Made by a program: the position numbers and the translations under genes. Positions 29,114-39,020 of a stretch of DNA of 64,000 nucleotides are shown in pieces; position 1 is the stretch's first letter, and each line of letters starts with the position of its first letter. The notes beneath the pieces are model-generated. The model did no database searches. It was not told where the DNA came from and was given only the letters and a program-made list of their open reading frames with translations. This DNA comes from Bacillus sp. ISL-41 (GTDB lineage: Bacteria > Bacillota > Bacilli > Bacillales > Cytobacillaceae), in assembly GCF_018613235.1 (NCBI RefSeq), contig NZ_JAGGQP010000029.1:124001-188000 (forward strand), in the 5' to 3' direction.

Positions 29114-30355
29114 TTATGGATTCACTTCGCTTAAAACCTTGGTGGCCCAGTCACTCGCTTCTCCATAGAGCCTGAATAGTTCCTCCTTTGGCATTTTAGT
29201 AGGATTGAACGTCAGCTCGAGGTCTTCGTGAAAGGAGTGTTCTATGTCTTTTAAAAATTGAAGCATAGCGTACTCATCGTTCTTTTCACCCGATAAGGCA
29301 GCCTTCAATTCATTGCTTAACGGCAGGTCTTTAAGGAGCTCCTCCATCGGATGGTGCAACAAGGAATCCATCAAGGAAAACATTCCGAGCAAGAAGTATT
29401 TTGACGCCAGCACTTCTCTGCCTACCTTCCTGCCGATCAATTCTCCCAGTTTCCCCCGCTTGAGAGATAACTCAATGATTTCCCGTTCCTTGGAACCTCC
29501 TGAACCTTTGTCGGCTCCCCTGATCGCCAGCACGTAAATCCATTTTTTGATTTCATTAAGGCCTAATAGAATGATGGCTTGCTTTATCGAGGAAACTTCA
29601 TTTCTTGGCCTGAAAACCGGGTTATTGATCAGTCTCAGCAGCTTATAGGAGAGTGAAATATCCTTTTCGATAACATCCTTTATTTTTTCAATATCAGGAT
29701 CCGGACTTTCGATCTCTTTTAAAATCTGAAAATACGAATGATAGTATGATGGAATATCATAGCTGTTCAGGATGACAGGCCTGCTGAAATAAAATCCCTG
29801 GAAGTATACGAAGCCGTCTTCTTTCGCCTCTATATATTCTTCAATTGTTTCGACTTTTTCAGCAAGAAACTTGATGTTCCGACCTTTTATAAAACGAATC
29901 ATTTCCTGCCTGTCCGTCCGGTTCGTCGCTCGGAAATCAATCTTGATAATATCAATATAATCCAGGAGCTGGACCGTCAATTCGTTCCATTGCGAAACAA
30001 AAAAGTCATCGAGCGCAATTGTATAACCATTTGCCTTCAACTCTTTGCAAATCCCCAGGATGTCTTGATTCAGTTCCACTGTCTCGAGAATCTCCACAAC
30101 GATGGATAATGGATTGAAATAAGACGGAACACCCAGTTTTAATAGTTTTTCAGTAAAATTTATAAAACAAGGCTTGCCGTTTGATAAGTCTTTGACACCG
30201 ATATTCAAAAAACTATTAACAATCACATCTGTCGTGGCCTGGTCCCCATCAGTATGCTGATAATTATTGACCGAGCTGTTCCTGTATAGTAATTCATAAG
30301 CAACTGTCTCTTCATTTATATCAAATATAGGCTGTCTGGCAACATAAATATCCAT
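29114..30355 (-). CDS. yuxH: EAL-HDOD signalling protein (YuxH-like)
   Basis: A 413-aa protein with an EAL domain (residues ~1-200) followed by an HDOD domain (~200-400). The EAL motif reads ELL (YELLYRN), the metal-binding DDFG region is DDFF and the lysine motif is AEKVET, so c-di-GMP hydrolysis is doubtful and a binding or regulatory role is more likely. The HDOD part (KDISLSYKLLRLINNP, KQAIILLGLNEIKKWI) lacks the HD pair. It resembles B. subtilis YuxH. Monocistronic. Confidence 0.85.
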   Translation of the reverse strand: MDIYVARQPIFDINEETVAYELLYRNSSVNNYQHTDGDQATTDVIVNSFLNIGVKDLSNGKPCFINFTEKLLKLGVPSYFNPLSIVVEILETVELNQDILGICKELKANGYTIALDDFFVSQWNELTVQLLDYIDIIKIDFRATNRTDRQEMIRFIKGRNIKFLAEKVETIEEYIEAKEDGFVYFQGFYFSRPVILNSYDIPSYYHSYFQILKEIESPDPDIEKIKDVIEKDISLSYKLLRLINNPVFRPRNEVSSIKQAIILLGLNEIKKWIYVLAIRGADKGSGGSKEREIIELSLKRGKLGELIGRKVGREVLASKYFLLGMFSLMDSLLHHPMEELLKDLPLSNELKAALSGEKNDEYAMLQFLKDIEHSFHEDLELTFNPTKMPKEELFRLYGEASDWATKVLSEVNP

Positions 30356-30476
30356 ATAGAATCCTCCCGGGGACTGAAAACGACAAACAGTTTCATTGTA
30401 GGAAAAATATACTATTATTTTACAAGTTTTACAAGGTGAATATTATGACCGAGGGGATTTTTTCATATAATAACAA

Positions 30477-30884
30477 TTAGTACTTCCGGTACATCCCAAA
30501 TGAATTAGGAAAAGTATAGTCAAAACCAAAATGTTCATACAGCTTGTTTGCCGGGGCATCCGCAATCAGACTGACGTACGAACCTTCATATGTATGTTTA
30601 TCAAGGTACTTGATAAGCTTCCTCATCACAAGTTTTCCGAGTCCCTTCCCCTGATAGGTCGGCTTTACGGCAATATCAACTACTTGAAAAAAAGCCCCGC
30701 CATCGCCAATGATCCGGCCCATCGCCACCAAAGTTGTATCATCATAAACAGTGACAGCAAACAATGAATTCTCCAGCCCGATTCGCGCGGCCTCCAGTGA
30801 TTTCCCGCTCATCCCTGCTTCAATACGAAGGTTGATATAGTCTGAGGGGCTAGGGGGGTTATATAAAACATTAAAATCAGTCAT
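30477..30884 (-). CDS. GNAT family N-acetyltransferase
   Basis: A 135-aa GNAT-fold protein. The acetyl-CoA-binding motif A is VKPTYQGKGLGKLVMRKLIKYL, and the C-terminal region ANKLYEHFGFDY is typical. The substrate is unknown. It overlaps the upstream HAD gene by 8 bp, so the two are translationally coupled. Confidence 0.85.
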   Translation of the reverse strand: MTDFNVLYNPPSPSDYINLRIEAGMSGKSLEAARIGLENSLFAVTVYDDTTLVAMGRIIGDGGAFFQVVDIAVKPTYQGKGLGKLVMRKLIKYLDKHTYEGSYVSLIADAPANKLYEHFGFDYTFPNSFGMYRKY

Positions 30885-31557
30885 GGTCTTCAGCTCCTGT
30901 TTGAATAATTACGAACAATTCTTCCAGTTCCTCGATGGTATAATCCGCTTCCGCGCTGTGCCAATAGTCATCCCGCTTCCAAATTCCCATCATTCCAGCC
31001 CTTTTCGATGCGGCCACATCATTCTCAGGATGGTCGCCTACAAATATACTCCGAGATGCTGATACAGCAAGAGCTTCCAACCCCTTCTGAAAAATCTGGG
31101 AATCAGGCTTCCTTAATCCCACCGCTTCCGAAATCAAGATCGTATCAAAGTAACCCTCAATATCCAAAGCTTTTATATTGGCCATCTGGAAATGGGTTTT
31201 GCCATTCGAAATCATACCCATCTTCAAACCCATTTGCTTCAGTTTCCCGAGAACTTCGTGCAGGTTTTGGAATCCTGTACATGAATGCTTGAAATTCGTT
31301 ATGTAATCCTCTAACAGCTTTTGCCATGTCACACCGGCTATGTTCATTTCCGCTAAAAGCTGGTTGTATACTTTGTCCTTCCACACGTATCCGCGGGCAT
31401 CCAATTCAATGAATCTTTTTATATAAAGCTGCTTGTCTATCTCATTCAATTCAGGTTTATAACGTTCGTATTGTTCTTCAATGAACTTTACAAGAGATGC
31501 TTCTCGGTCCAGCAAGGTTCCGTCAAAATCAAAAAAGACTGCTTCTATATGTCTCAA
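30877..31557 (-). CDS. HAD-superfamily hydrolase
   Basis: A 226-aa haloacid dehalogenase-type phosphatase with an alpha-helical cap. Motif I is FDFDGTLLD, motif II MGMISNG, motif III includes RKPDSQIF and motif IV FVGDHPENDVAASKRAGM. The substrate cannot be told from sequence. It is the first gene of a two-gene unit with the GNAT protein. Confidence 0.87.
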   Translation of the reverse strand: MRHIEAVFFDFDGTLLDREASLVKFIEEQYERYKPELNEIDKQLYIKRFIELDARGYVWKDKVYNQLLAEMNIAGVTWQKLLEDYITNFKHSCTGFQNLHEVLGKLKQMGLKMGMISNGKTHFQMANIKALDIEGYFDTILISEAVGLRKPDSQIFQKGLEALAVSASRSIFVGDHPENDVAASKRAGMMGIWKRDDYWHSAEADYTIEELEELFVIIQTGAEDHD

Positions 31558-31630
31558 GCTAACTCCCCCTCTTTAAAAATTGTTTCTATGGATTCTTCAT
31601 TTCAGATCGTGTCGAGGTTTTTATTTGCTG

Positions 31631-31662
31631 CAAAAAAGAACAGACCATTTAGGCCTGTTCTC
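31631..31662 (-). terminator. Terminator after SLH-subtilase gene
   Basis: Minus-strand GAACAGGCC-TAAAT-GGTCTGTTC followed by TTTTTT. Confidence 0.85.
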
Positions 31663-31670
31663 ATTCTACC

Positions 31671-34127
31671 TTATTTCAAAAATGCGTTATAGTAGCGTGT
31701 CATGGCAACGGCAAAGTCGCCACGAGTATTTTTTACAGAAGGGTTGAAGCTTGCTGTTACCTTTGGTTTTAAATCATACGGACCCTGTGTTACAGCGAAT
31801 TTCGCATTGAGGATGTTCAGGTTGAGAGCCACCTGGACATATCCTTTCAGGTGTTCATGCACCTCTGATGCATCAGAAATTGCGATTCTTTCAGTGTTAT
31901 ATAGTACTGTCAATTCACCGCTGAATTCTTCCGCCTCTTTTTGCAAACCTAATGCTTGAACCAGTGAGTATGCTAACTCTGCACGAGTCACACTATCCTT
32001 TGGCGCGAATTTGCCGTTTGCTCTTGGCAAAATGACCCCTTTCTGGATATGCTGCTGATCGCGGAATGAAGCTCCTTTTGCTGTTGCTGCTTCAACGAAT
32101 GGAAGGTCTGCGCTTGAAACATCCGAGAAGCTCGGCGCTGCTGGCAATGATTGCTTAATCTCAGCACCCATCACCAGATATTTTGCCAGCTCTGCCCTTG
32201 TTAAAAGCGCATCTGGTTTGAAGGCTCCATTCGAGAAGCCATCGAATAATCGTTCACTCACACCCATTTTAATGGCATCTGCTGCCGGATGGCCGGCAAT
32301 ATCGTTCAATCCTGAGAACCCGCTGACCTTAGTGAATGCCATTTCACCTTTTACTGTTTCAGGCAAAGCCAGGCCAAGCGGATTGGCATCTGCACCGCGA
32401 AGTCCGCGGATCTCAGCCTTCCACGCCCCAGGTGCCGGAGAAGTCACCGATACCGTGCGGTCATAGTAAAGCGGGAACAGCAGGCTGACGCCTGAGCTAT
32501 ATTCTGTGCCATCCGGAGCGATCAGCACAAGATTGATCGGATTGCCCGTTTGTTCCATTAGGCCCGCCCCATCAACTTTTGCCACAAGGCTGGACATCCC
32601 TTCTTCGACTGTAAATTCGTATTGATTGTCAGAAATAAATGTCAGCGGATTGTAGTCAACAGAAAATCCTTTGCGTTCTGTTGATGATTTGACATTGCTG
32701 TAAAATGTCTGGGTTGAGTTCAGTGTTGCTCCATATGATGTATCATTGAATGCCTGATCAATCGCTGCATAGGCATTCACATAGCCTGCGCCAACTTCCC
32801 AGGTTTCATAGCCTGGCATATTCGTAGCTGTCTGTTCAAGAATCGACTTGACTTCAGCTGGCGACAACAGTGGATTTGCCTCTAGCATCAGCGCAACGAT
32901 TCCCGCCACATGAGGCGTCGCCATCGATGTTCCGCTCATTGTTGTGTAATAAGGAAGGTACGCCGTTTCGATTGTTTGGGCATCCTGGTCGATTGCCAGG
33001 GTCGAAACCGGAGCGATGACTCGCGTAGATACGATATCCACTCCAGGGGCCGTGACGGTCGGTTCATCCTTCCAGCTCCATTCCTTTCCATCCATTGTAA
33101 AAGTACCGCCGACACCTTTTGTTCCTCTTGAAGAGAAATCGGCTAACTTACCATCCTTGACTCCAGCAGCCACTGAAATGACCCACGGAGCTTTTGCATA
33201 TGGGTTATGAGTGTTCTCTCCAGGGCCTTCATTCCCTGCCGCAAAAAGAACCGTGATCCCGCGGTCGTGCGCTTTTTTGCTGGCAATATTGATTGGGTCA
33301 TTAGGGTCAAAGTCTCCCGATGAACCCCATGAATTCGTGATGACGCGGATATTGTACTGTGACTGATGGGTAATCGCGTAGTCAAAACCGCCAATGCCAT
33401 CAAGGACGAATAATGCCGCTCCTGAACCGTAACCAATCAAATCAGCTCCAGGGGCAGCGCCTTCATACTTGCCCCCAGACATCGCGCCAGTTCCACCGAC
33501 CGTGCCGGCAACATGTGTACCATGCCCTGAATTTGTATCAGTATTGTGCACGTTTTCCTGGTAAGTGACTGGCAGCAAGCCTGGTGCCAGTGCATTCAGA
33601 TTGGTGGAACCCATGACATTCTGGACAAGGTTTTTGCCAAATTCGTGGTCCTTATGTGTTCCGTCAACACCACTGTCGTTCACGACGACTCCGATTCCTT
33701 TTCCTGAAACAGGCAGCCCGCCGTTTGTCTTGCGGAAGCTGTCGTCCGTCCTCGCTTTATCGACGCCAGTGATTGCGGTCGCATCTGCGTTGAAGTAACT
33801 AAGCTTTCTGTTCATGTAGATCGACTGAACTTCCGGATTTGCCGCAAGCTTTTCAATTTGCGCTTTTGTCGCGATGACTCCGGCAATCGGCAGGGATTTC
33901 ATGCTGATTCCTGTTTCGATGCCGAGCGTTTTTAACAATGATAATTGCGTGCTTGTTGGAGCGCTGTCTCCTTTAAATGTAACAATGACTTGCAGCGAGC
34001 TTGCAGTGTCAAGCGCCTTGCTGACAAGCGGATCGACAACAGCCAGGCTGCTCGCCTTCCCCTGTGGTGCAGCAAATACCGGAAAAATGAGCAACATAGC
34101 AAACAGCAGATACATAAAACGTTTCAT
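31671..34127 (-). CDS. Secreted subtilisin-like (S8) protease with C-terminal SLH repeats
   Basis: An 818-aa exported serine protease. A signal peptide covers residues ~1-26, an inhibitor I9 propeptide ~45-112, and the S8 domain ~135-470, with Asp152 (NDSGVDGTH), His203 (SGHGTHVAG), oxyanion Asn300 (FAAGN) and Ser402 (MSGTSMATPHVAG). A beta-rich domain (~490-610) follows, then three SLH repeats (~620-815) for cell-wall anchoring. ATG at 34127 has GAGGGGAA upstream. It is a paralogue of the next gene, which lacks the beta and SLH part. Confidence 0.92.
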   Translation of the reverse strand: MKRFMYLLFAMLLIFPVFAAPQGKASSLAVVDPLVSKALDTASSLQVIVTFKGDSAPTSTQLSLLKTLGIETGISMKSLPIAGVIATKAQIEKLAANPEVQSIYMNRKLSYFNADATAITGVDKARTDDSFRKTNGGLPVSGKGIGVVVNDSGVDGTHKDHEFGKNLVQNVMGSTNLNALAPGLLPVTYQENVHNTDTNSGHGTHVAGTVGGTGAMSGGKYEGAAPGADLIGYGSGAALFVLDGIGGFDYAITHQSQYNIRVITNSWGSSGDFDPNDPINIASKKAHDRGITVLFAAGNEGPGENTHNPYAKAPWVISVAAGVKDGKLADFSSRGTKGVGGTFTMDGKEWSWKDEPTVTAPGVDIVSTRVIAPVSTLAIDQDAQTIETAYLPYYTTMSGTSMATPHVAGIVALMLEANPLLSPAEVKSILEQTATNMPGYETWEVGAGYVNAYAAIDQAFNDTSYGATLNSTQTFYSNVKSSTERKGFSVDYNPLTFISDNQYEFTVEEGMSSLVAKVDGAGLMEQTGNPINLVLIAPDGTEYSSGVSLLFPLYYDRTVSVTSPAPGAWKAEIRGLRGADANPLGLALPETVKGEMAFTKVSGFSGLNDIAGHPAADAIKMGVSERLFDGFSNGAFKPDALLTRAELAKYLVMGAEIKQSLPAAPSFSDVSSADLPFVEAATAKGASFRDQQHIQKGVILPRANGKFAPKDSVTRAELAYSLVQALGLQKEAEEFSGELTVLYNTERIAISDASEVHEHLKGYVQVALNLNILNAKFAVTQGPYDLKPKVTASFNPSVKNTRGDFAVAMTRYYNAFLK

Positions 34128-34274
34128 CAAATTCCCCTCTCATCCAATAGAAAATTTTGAATATTCCTAACTTAATTATCATGAAATCCCCGCTGGAAAA
34201 CTATTCTTCAAAGGTTATAAAATCGATTTCCGGAATATCTATTTCGACATCGTACAAAAGTTATAGATGGAGTA

Positions 34275-34338
34275 GTGCTTTCTAGGAGGTTATTTTCCCA
34301 AAATTAGTGCTTTCTAGGAGGTTATTTTCCCAAAATTA
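34275..34338. repeat. 32-bp perfect tandem duplication
   Basis: Two identical 32-bp units (34275-34306, 34307-34338), each containing TTCTAGGAGGTTATTTTCCC. They abut family A copy A3 and include its tail. The remainder of the 560-bp gap 34128-34690 holds A3 and a terminator and no gene. Confidence 0.9.
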
Positions 34339-34470
34339 GGATGACGGCACGATTATCAGGATTTTTCGGGCAATTAACTTCATAGTTCGGGCAATTATTG
34401 TGATCAATCGAGAGATTACCGTGAAGTTTCGGGCAATTAACTCCGCTGAGTAAGAGAATAATTTTTCCAG
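34338..34470 (-). repeat. Family A 21-bp-period element, copy A3 (GCCCG type, inverted)
   Basis: Read on the minus strand: start box CTGGAAAAATTATTCTCTTA (34470-34451), then cores ending at 34438, 34417 (AATCTCTCG), 34396 and 34375 (AATTGCCCG), exactly 21 bp apart. The end box AATCGTGCCGTCATCC starts at 34354. It lies between the two protease genes. Confidence 0.9.
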
Positions 34471-34650
34471 CATTGAAAATGATGCCTTTTTCTCTTAAAA
34501 AAGTCCTTTAAAGTGGCAACCTCCTCTAAAAAAAACAATTTTGCAGACTCGGATTCTCGATCCCATTGAGAAAAAGAGGTTTTCGGTCGATTTCACGCTT
34601 CTTTCGTGAGTTTTTCACCTCATCACTGGAACCAACCATTGCAGCGGAGT

Positions 34651-34680
34651 AAAAATCTCCCTTGCCCAAGCAAGGGAGAT
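34651..34680 (-). terminator. Terminator after second subtilase gene
   Basis: ATCTCCCTTGC and GCAAGGGAGAT flank four bases, followed on the minus strand by TTTTA, about 10 bp after the stop codon. Confidence 0.85.
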
Positions 34681-34690
34681 CAACTCATTG

Positions 34691-36118
34691 TCATTTATGC
34701 TTTTTAAAAGCTGCATCTACTGCCCCATATGCATTCACATAGCCTGCGCCGACTTCCCATGATTCGTAATCCGTCATGGGTGTCGCCGTTTTTTCGAGGA
34801 CCGATTTCACCTCAGAAGGCGACAGCAATGGATTCGCCTCAAGCATTAGTGCGATGATGCCTGCGACATGCGGAGCGGCCATCGATGTTCCGCTCATCGT
34901 CGTGTAATAAGGCAGATAAGCGGGCTCGATGTATTCAACATCCGCAGTCGCACCAAGCGCCACGAGCGGGCTGATGACCCTTGTTGAGACGATGTCCACT
35001 CCAGGCGACGTCACGGTCGGCTGATCCACCCAGTTCCATGTCTGCCCGTCAACTGTTACCGTTCCGCCACGGCCCTCTTCACCGCGGGAAGAGAAATCTG
35101 CGAGATTGCCAGACTTATCTCCAGCGGCTACGGTAACGACCCATGGAGCTTTTTTATAATTACCGGAAATCGTTTTAGCATCCGGACCTGAATTGCCTGC
35201 GGAGAAGACGGTTACGATTCCGCGGTCATACAGTTTTTTCGTTGCGATATTAATAGGATGATAGGGATCGAATTCGGTCCCGGCATCTCCAGTGTCTCCC
35301 CATGAATTGGTGATTACGCGGATGTTGTATTCCTGCTGATGGGTCAGCGCATAATCAAAACCGCCAATTGTATCAAGCATCGCGACTGCCGCTCCTGACC
35401 CGTAGCCAATCAAGTTCGCGCCAGGTGCGACTCCCTCATATTTGCCTCCTGACATTTCGCCAGTTCCGCCAACAATACCGGCTACATGCGTTCCATGGCC
35501 TGAACTTGAATCAGTGTTCGGGACATTTTCAACATAAGAAACAGGCAATAAGGCACTGAGCGCATTCAAATTAGTCGATCCCAATACATTTTGGACAAGG
35601 TGGCTGCCAAACTCCAGGTCTCGATGCGTCCCATCAACTCCGCTGTCATTGATGACGACCCCAATCCCTTTGCCACTTACCGGCAAGCCGCCATTCAGCT
35701 TTCTCATTGTGTCATCGGTACGAACCTGGTCCACCCCGGTGATGTCCGTTGCTTCGGCATTTTCGTATTCCAGGTTCTTGTTCAAATAGATGGAAACAAC
35801 CTGGTCACTCTGGGCAAGCTGATCAATCTGTGATTTTGTCGCGAGAATACCCGCGATTGGCAGTTTGTTCAGTGTCAGCCCTTTCGTAATGCCAAGCGTC
35901 TTCAGAAGATTCACCTGCTCAGGCAGGACTCCCTCTTCGCTTTTAAAAGTAACAATTGCCTCAACCGGTGTGATGGTCGTCAAAAGCTTTTTCGTCAGCT
36001 CGGAGTCAACCACCGCGTTGACAGGCTCAACTGCCTTTGTAGTGGTCCCGGGAACGAGCGAAGCAAACACCGTCGCGGCCATCAGGATAAAAGATAAAAA
36101 TGCAGCTTTAAACTTCAT
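34691..36118 (-). CDS. Secreted subtilisin-like (S8) protease
   Basis: A 475-aa exported serine protease, closely similar to the catalytic half of the adjacent SLH-bearing protease. A signal peptide covers residues ~1-30 and an I9-like propeptide ~50-118. Asp158 and His208 are present, with oxyanion Asn in FSAGNSGP and catalytic Ser in MSGTSMAAPHVAG. It ends right after the protease domain, so it is probably released rather than wall-anchored. AAGGAG precedes the ATG. The pair most likely arose by tandem duplication. Confidence 0.93.
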   Translation of the reverse strand: MKFKAAFLSFILMAATVFASLVPGTTTKAVEPVNAVVDSELTKKLLTTITPVEAIVTFKSEEGVLPEQVNLLKTLGITKGLTLNKLPIAGILATKSQIDQLAQSDQVVSIYLNKNLEYENAEATDITGVDQVRTDDTMRKLNGGLPVSGKGIGVVINDSGVDGTHRDLEFGSHLVQNVLGSTNLNALSALLPVSYVENVPNTDSSSGHGTHVAGIVGGTGEMSGGKYEGVAPGANLIGYGSGAAVAMLDTIGGFDYALTHQQEYNIRVITNSWGDTGDAGTEFDPYHPINIATKKLYDRGIVTVFSAGNSGPDAKTISGNYKKAPWVVTVAAGDKSGNLADFSSRGEEGRGGTVTVDGQTWNWVDQPTVTSPGVDIVSTRVISPLVALGATADVEYIEPAYLPYYTTMSGTSMAAPHVAGIIALMLEANPLLSPSEVKSVLEKTATPMTDYESWEVGAGYVNAYGAVDAAFKKHK

Positions 36119-36270
36119 TCAATTTTTCAGCTCCTTAATATTTTTCTTAATATTCCCACAATATTTACATTGAAACTATTCTGCATTGGAATTAAAAAAT
36201 AATAACCTCCGTACTAATCTTGGTTACTACTAAAGTAGTATCCAAGAAAACGATCGAAATGTTCTCATGA

Positions 36271-36294
36271 AAAAAAGCCCTCAATAGGAGGACT
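36271..36294 (-). terminator. Terminator after response regulator gene
   Basis: Minus-strand AGTCCTC-CTATT-GAGGGCT followed by TTTTTTT. Confidence 0.75.
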
Positions 36295-36298
36295 CTTC

Positions 36299-36955
36299 TT
36301 ATGCCCCGCCGGATGTCGGCGGGATTGGCACGAGCTGGTGCTGGACGGCGTGAATGACAACCTGGGAGCGGCTTTTGACGTTCAGCTTTTTGAAAATTTT
36401 GCTGACATGGATTTTGACGGTTTTGTCGCTGATGAACAGGCGGTCGGCGATTTCTTTGTTGCTGAGCCCCTCGACCAGGCAGAGCAGCACTTCCTTTTCA
36501 CGTTCTGTCAGGGCCGTGTCCTCCTGCTCTGTTTGTTTTTGCTGGTGGAAGGCGAGCAGCTTCCTCGTCATTGACGGATGGATCACCGATTCTCCGCCTG
36601 CGACGGTCCGGATGGCCTCGACGACCTGGTCGGAAGGCGCGTCCTTCAGTAAATAGCCGTCCGCCCCTTCACGAATCGCGGACATAAAGTATTCCTCATG
36701 GCTATGCATCGTCAGCACAAGGACTTTGATATGCGGGTATTTCTTTTTCAAAATGCCCGTGACTTCCACGCCATTTCTCATCGGCATGTTGATATCCATC
36801 AAAATCATATCCGGATTGCATTTTTCCACCTGCAAAAGGGCATCGTCGCCAGTAACCGCTTCGCCGACGACTTCGATATCTTCTTCAACCGATAGGATAT
36901 TGCGGAGCCCGTCGCGGAGCACCGCATGGTCATCCACTAGCATGAGCCTGATCAT
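36299..36955 (-). CDS. NarL/LuxR-family response regulator
   Basis: A 218-aa two-component regulator. The receiver domain covers residues 1-120 (acidic pocket VDDH, phospho-acceptor Asp in ILMDINMP near 54, switch lysine in LLKDAPSD). The LuxR-type helix-turn-helix is at ~150-210 ([28 protein letters not shown]). ATG at 36955 has GAGGGGGGA upstream; the 36 extra codons of the longest frame lie within the kinase gene. It overlaps the kinase by 26 bp, so the two form a coupled pair. Confidence 0.93.
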   Translation of the reverse strand: MIRLMLVDDHAVLRDGLRNILSVEEDIEVVGEAVTGDDALLQVEKCNPDMILMDINMPMRNGVEVTGILKKKYPHIKVLVLTMHSHEEYFMSAIREGADGYLLKDAPSDQVVEAIRTVAGGESVIHPSMTRKLLAFHQQKQTEQEDTALTEREKEVLLCLVEGLSNKEIADRLFISDKTVKIHVSKIFKKLNVKSRSQVVIHAVQHQLVPIPPTSGGA

Positions 36956-38789
36956 TCGTATTTCCCCCCTCGATTCCCATTCTGGGAACGGTGATGCTGA
37001 CTTCCGTTCCCGAGCCTTCCTTGCTGTCGATCTGCAGGGAAGCGTTGATTTTTTCAGCGGCATCGTTCATTTGCAGGATGCCGAAATGCGGCTGGTTCCT
37101 CGCCTTCAGCATCGCCTGGAACAGCGAGAACCCTTTTCCTTCATCCTTGACTTTTAAAAGGATATGCTCTGTTTGATAGCTTAAAAGAACTTCTACCTTC
37201 AGTGCCTGCGAATGCTTGATGGCATTGTGAAGGCTTTCCTGGAAAGTGTCGAACAGAACCTTTTCGACCATCGGGCTAAGCTCCTGCTCCTGCCCCCTGA
37301 TCTCAAATTCGATATCCTGCCGGTATTCCTTCTGGACAGCTTCGATTTTTCGTAAAATCGCTTCTGCCAGTGTCGCTTTTTGAGTTGGGTATGGGCGCAG
37401 CGCGTAGATCGATTCGCGAACCTCCTTCAGGCTTTCCCTCAGGCCGCTGACACTTTCGTCCATAAGCTTCCTTGTTTCCTCGGGATTTTTAGCGAATTTC
37501 TTTCCCGCCGTTTCCAACTTCATGACTGCCCCGGCAAGTGTCTGGGCCACTCCGTCATGGATATCGCGGGCAATCCGATTCCGTTCCTCCAAGACAATCA
37601 CCTTTTCTTTTTCGGTAAAAAGCATCCGTGTCTTGATGATGACGGCAAGCTGGTTGGCCAGCGTCGCGATTGATTGGACATCGTGGTCCTCGAAGCTTTT
37701 CGTCCGGCTTCGGGCAACAATGAACATTCCAATAGTCTCGTTTTCGATGACAAGCGGCGAGTATACGAACGCCTTCACGTCTTCTTCAAAACAAGCAGAC
37801 GCCACACCGCCATCTTTTTTGCGGTCATTATAGACCACAGGGCTGCGCATTCCATCAAATTCAGCAAACGTCTCTGTTGTCAGTTCACATTTCGATCGCG
37901 CCCTTCCATCTTTGAAGCTAAGCTCCCAATCGCCATCCTTTTTGATCCATAATAAACTGGCCTCTGCACCGATCAATTCATTGAAGCTCCCTCTTAAAGC
38001 TGAAAGCCAGTCCTGCGAAGGAAGCATCTGGTTCAACTGTGAGGTGATCGAAAAAAGCAGTTTCAAACGATTCTTTTCTCTTTTCAGCCTGGCAATCGTC
38101 GCACTTAACAGCGAGATCCCGACAAGCGGCGAGAAAAAGAAGAAGTACGCAAAGACATCGATCTCACCGCGGTTCTGGCTGCCGACGACATACAGGGTGA
38201 TTCCGTAAATTAAGGAAATACCCGCACTATTCAGTTCCGTGAGCGTCTTTTGTTTCCACATTTTAAAAGAATAATGCTGCGGCCTGATAAAAAGAACGAG
38301 GTCGACAAGCACGTTGTTGACCAACACATAGATGGCCAGCAGCAAAATATAATTCAGCATTCCCGCGATAATCGGTGTGGGTGCCAACTGATTCAGCAAA
38401 GGTTCCAGCAACGGCAGCATGATTGCGGCAGCGTAAAAACTGAGCACCAGCTGGGCAGGATTGAACAAAACAGTTCGGAGCGGTCGTCTGTGGATGAGGT
38501 TCACAATCAGGACAGCGCCTGCATACGCAATCGCAGTATACGAAAATCCATACAGCAAAAATAACACGTAGACAACCGGGAATGTGATCGCCGTATGCCC
38601 TCGCCAAACCGGCATCGGATAGTACTCGCTAATAAGCAGGAATAAAAATAATAGGGCTAAAACAACCGGTTCAGCAGGCGGTTCTAATTTTACAAAGGAA
38701 AAAAGGATGAGCACCCAGCCAATCAATGAGACACTGTTCATGAAAAGCTTTGCGGTCTTTTCCCTTCTTTGAGAAATCTTCTTTTCCAA
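36930..38789 (-). CDS. Membrane sensor histidine kinase (HisKA_3 type) with GAF domain
   Basis: A 619-aa sensor kinase with about seven to eight N-terminal membrane segments (residues ~15-230), a GAF-like sensor region (~250-395), a HisKA_3 domain with the phospho-accepting His in [17 protein letters not shown] (~410), and an HATPase domain ([27 protein letters not shown]). It would pass phosphate to the response regulator downstream. The stimulus is unknown; it neighbours the two exoprotease genes, which are plausible but unproven targets. Confidence 0.92.
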   Translation of the reverse strand: MEKKISQRREKTAKLFMNSVSLIGWVLILFSFVKLEPPAEPVVLALLFLFLLISEYYPMPVWRGHTAITFPVVYVLFLLYGFSYTAIAYAGAVLIVNLIHRRPLRTVLFNPAQLVLSFYAAAIMLPLLEPLLNQLAPTPIIAGMLNYILLLAIYVLVNNVLVDLVLFIRPQHYSFKMWKQKTLTELNSAGISLIYGITLYVVGSQNRGEIDVFAYFFFFSPLVGISLLSATIARLKREKNRLKLLFSITSQLNQMLPSQDWLSALRGSFNELIGAEASLLWIKKDGDWELSFKDGRARSKCELTTETFAEFDGMRSPVVYNDRKKDGGVASACFEEDVKAFVYSPLVIENETIGMFIVARSRTKSFEDHDVQSIATLANQLAVIIKTRMLFTEKEKVIVLEERNRIARDIHDGVAQTLAGAVMKLETAGKKFAKNPEETRKLMDESVSGLRESLKEVRESIYALRPYPTQKATLAEAILRKIEAVQKEYRQDIEFEIRGQEQELSPMVEKVLFDTFQESLHNAIKHSQALKVEVLLSYQTEHILLKVKDEGKGFSLFQAMLKARNQPHFGILQMNDAAEKINASLQIDSKEGSGTEVSITVPRMGIEGGNTNDQAHASG

Positions 38790-38854
38790 TCAGTCACCTC
38801 CCTCAAGTTTAGAATTTTCAGTTAATTAATTTTATACCGCATGCTCTTAAAAGA

Positions 38855-38907
38855 CAAATAAAACCCACTCACTGGCCGAATGGGAGTGCCACTAGCCAAT
38901 GAATGGG
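38855..38907 (-). terminator. Terminator of the ABC-permease operon
   Basis: Minus-strand CCCATTCATTGGC pairs fully (with G-U pairs) with GCCAGTGAGTGGG, then TTTTATTT, about 110 bp after the last permease gene. Confidence 0.7.
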
Positions 38908-39020
38908 CCAAACTCACGAAGAGTTTTGTTGAAAACTATTATGACAAAATATTTGCGAGCAGACTATTCATCAAACGGGGTATTTTTATAGTACGAAAGT
39001 GTTATAGTGATCTACTCCCC

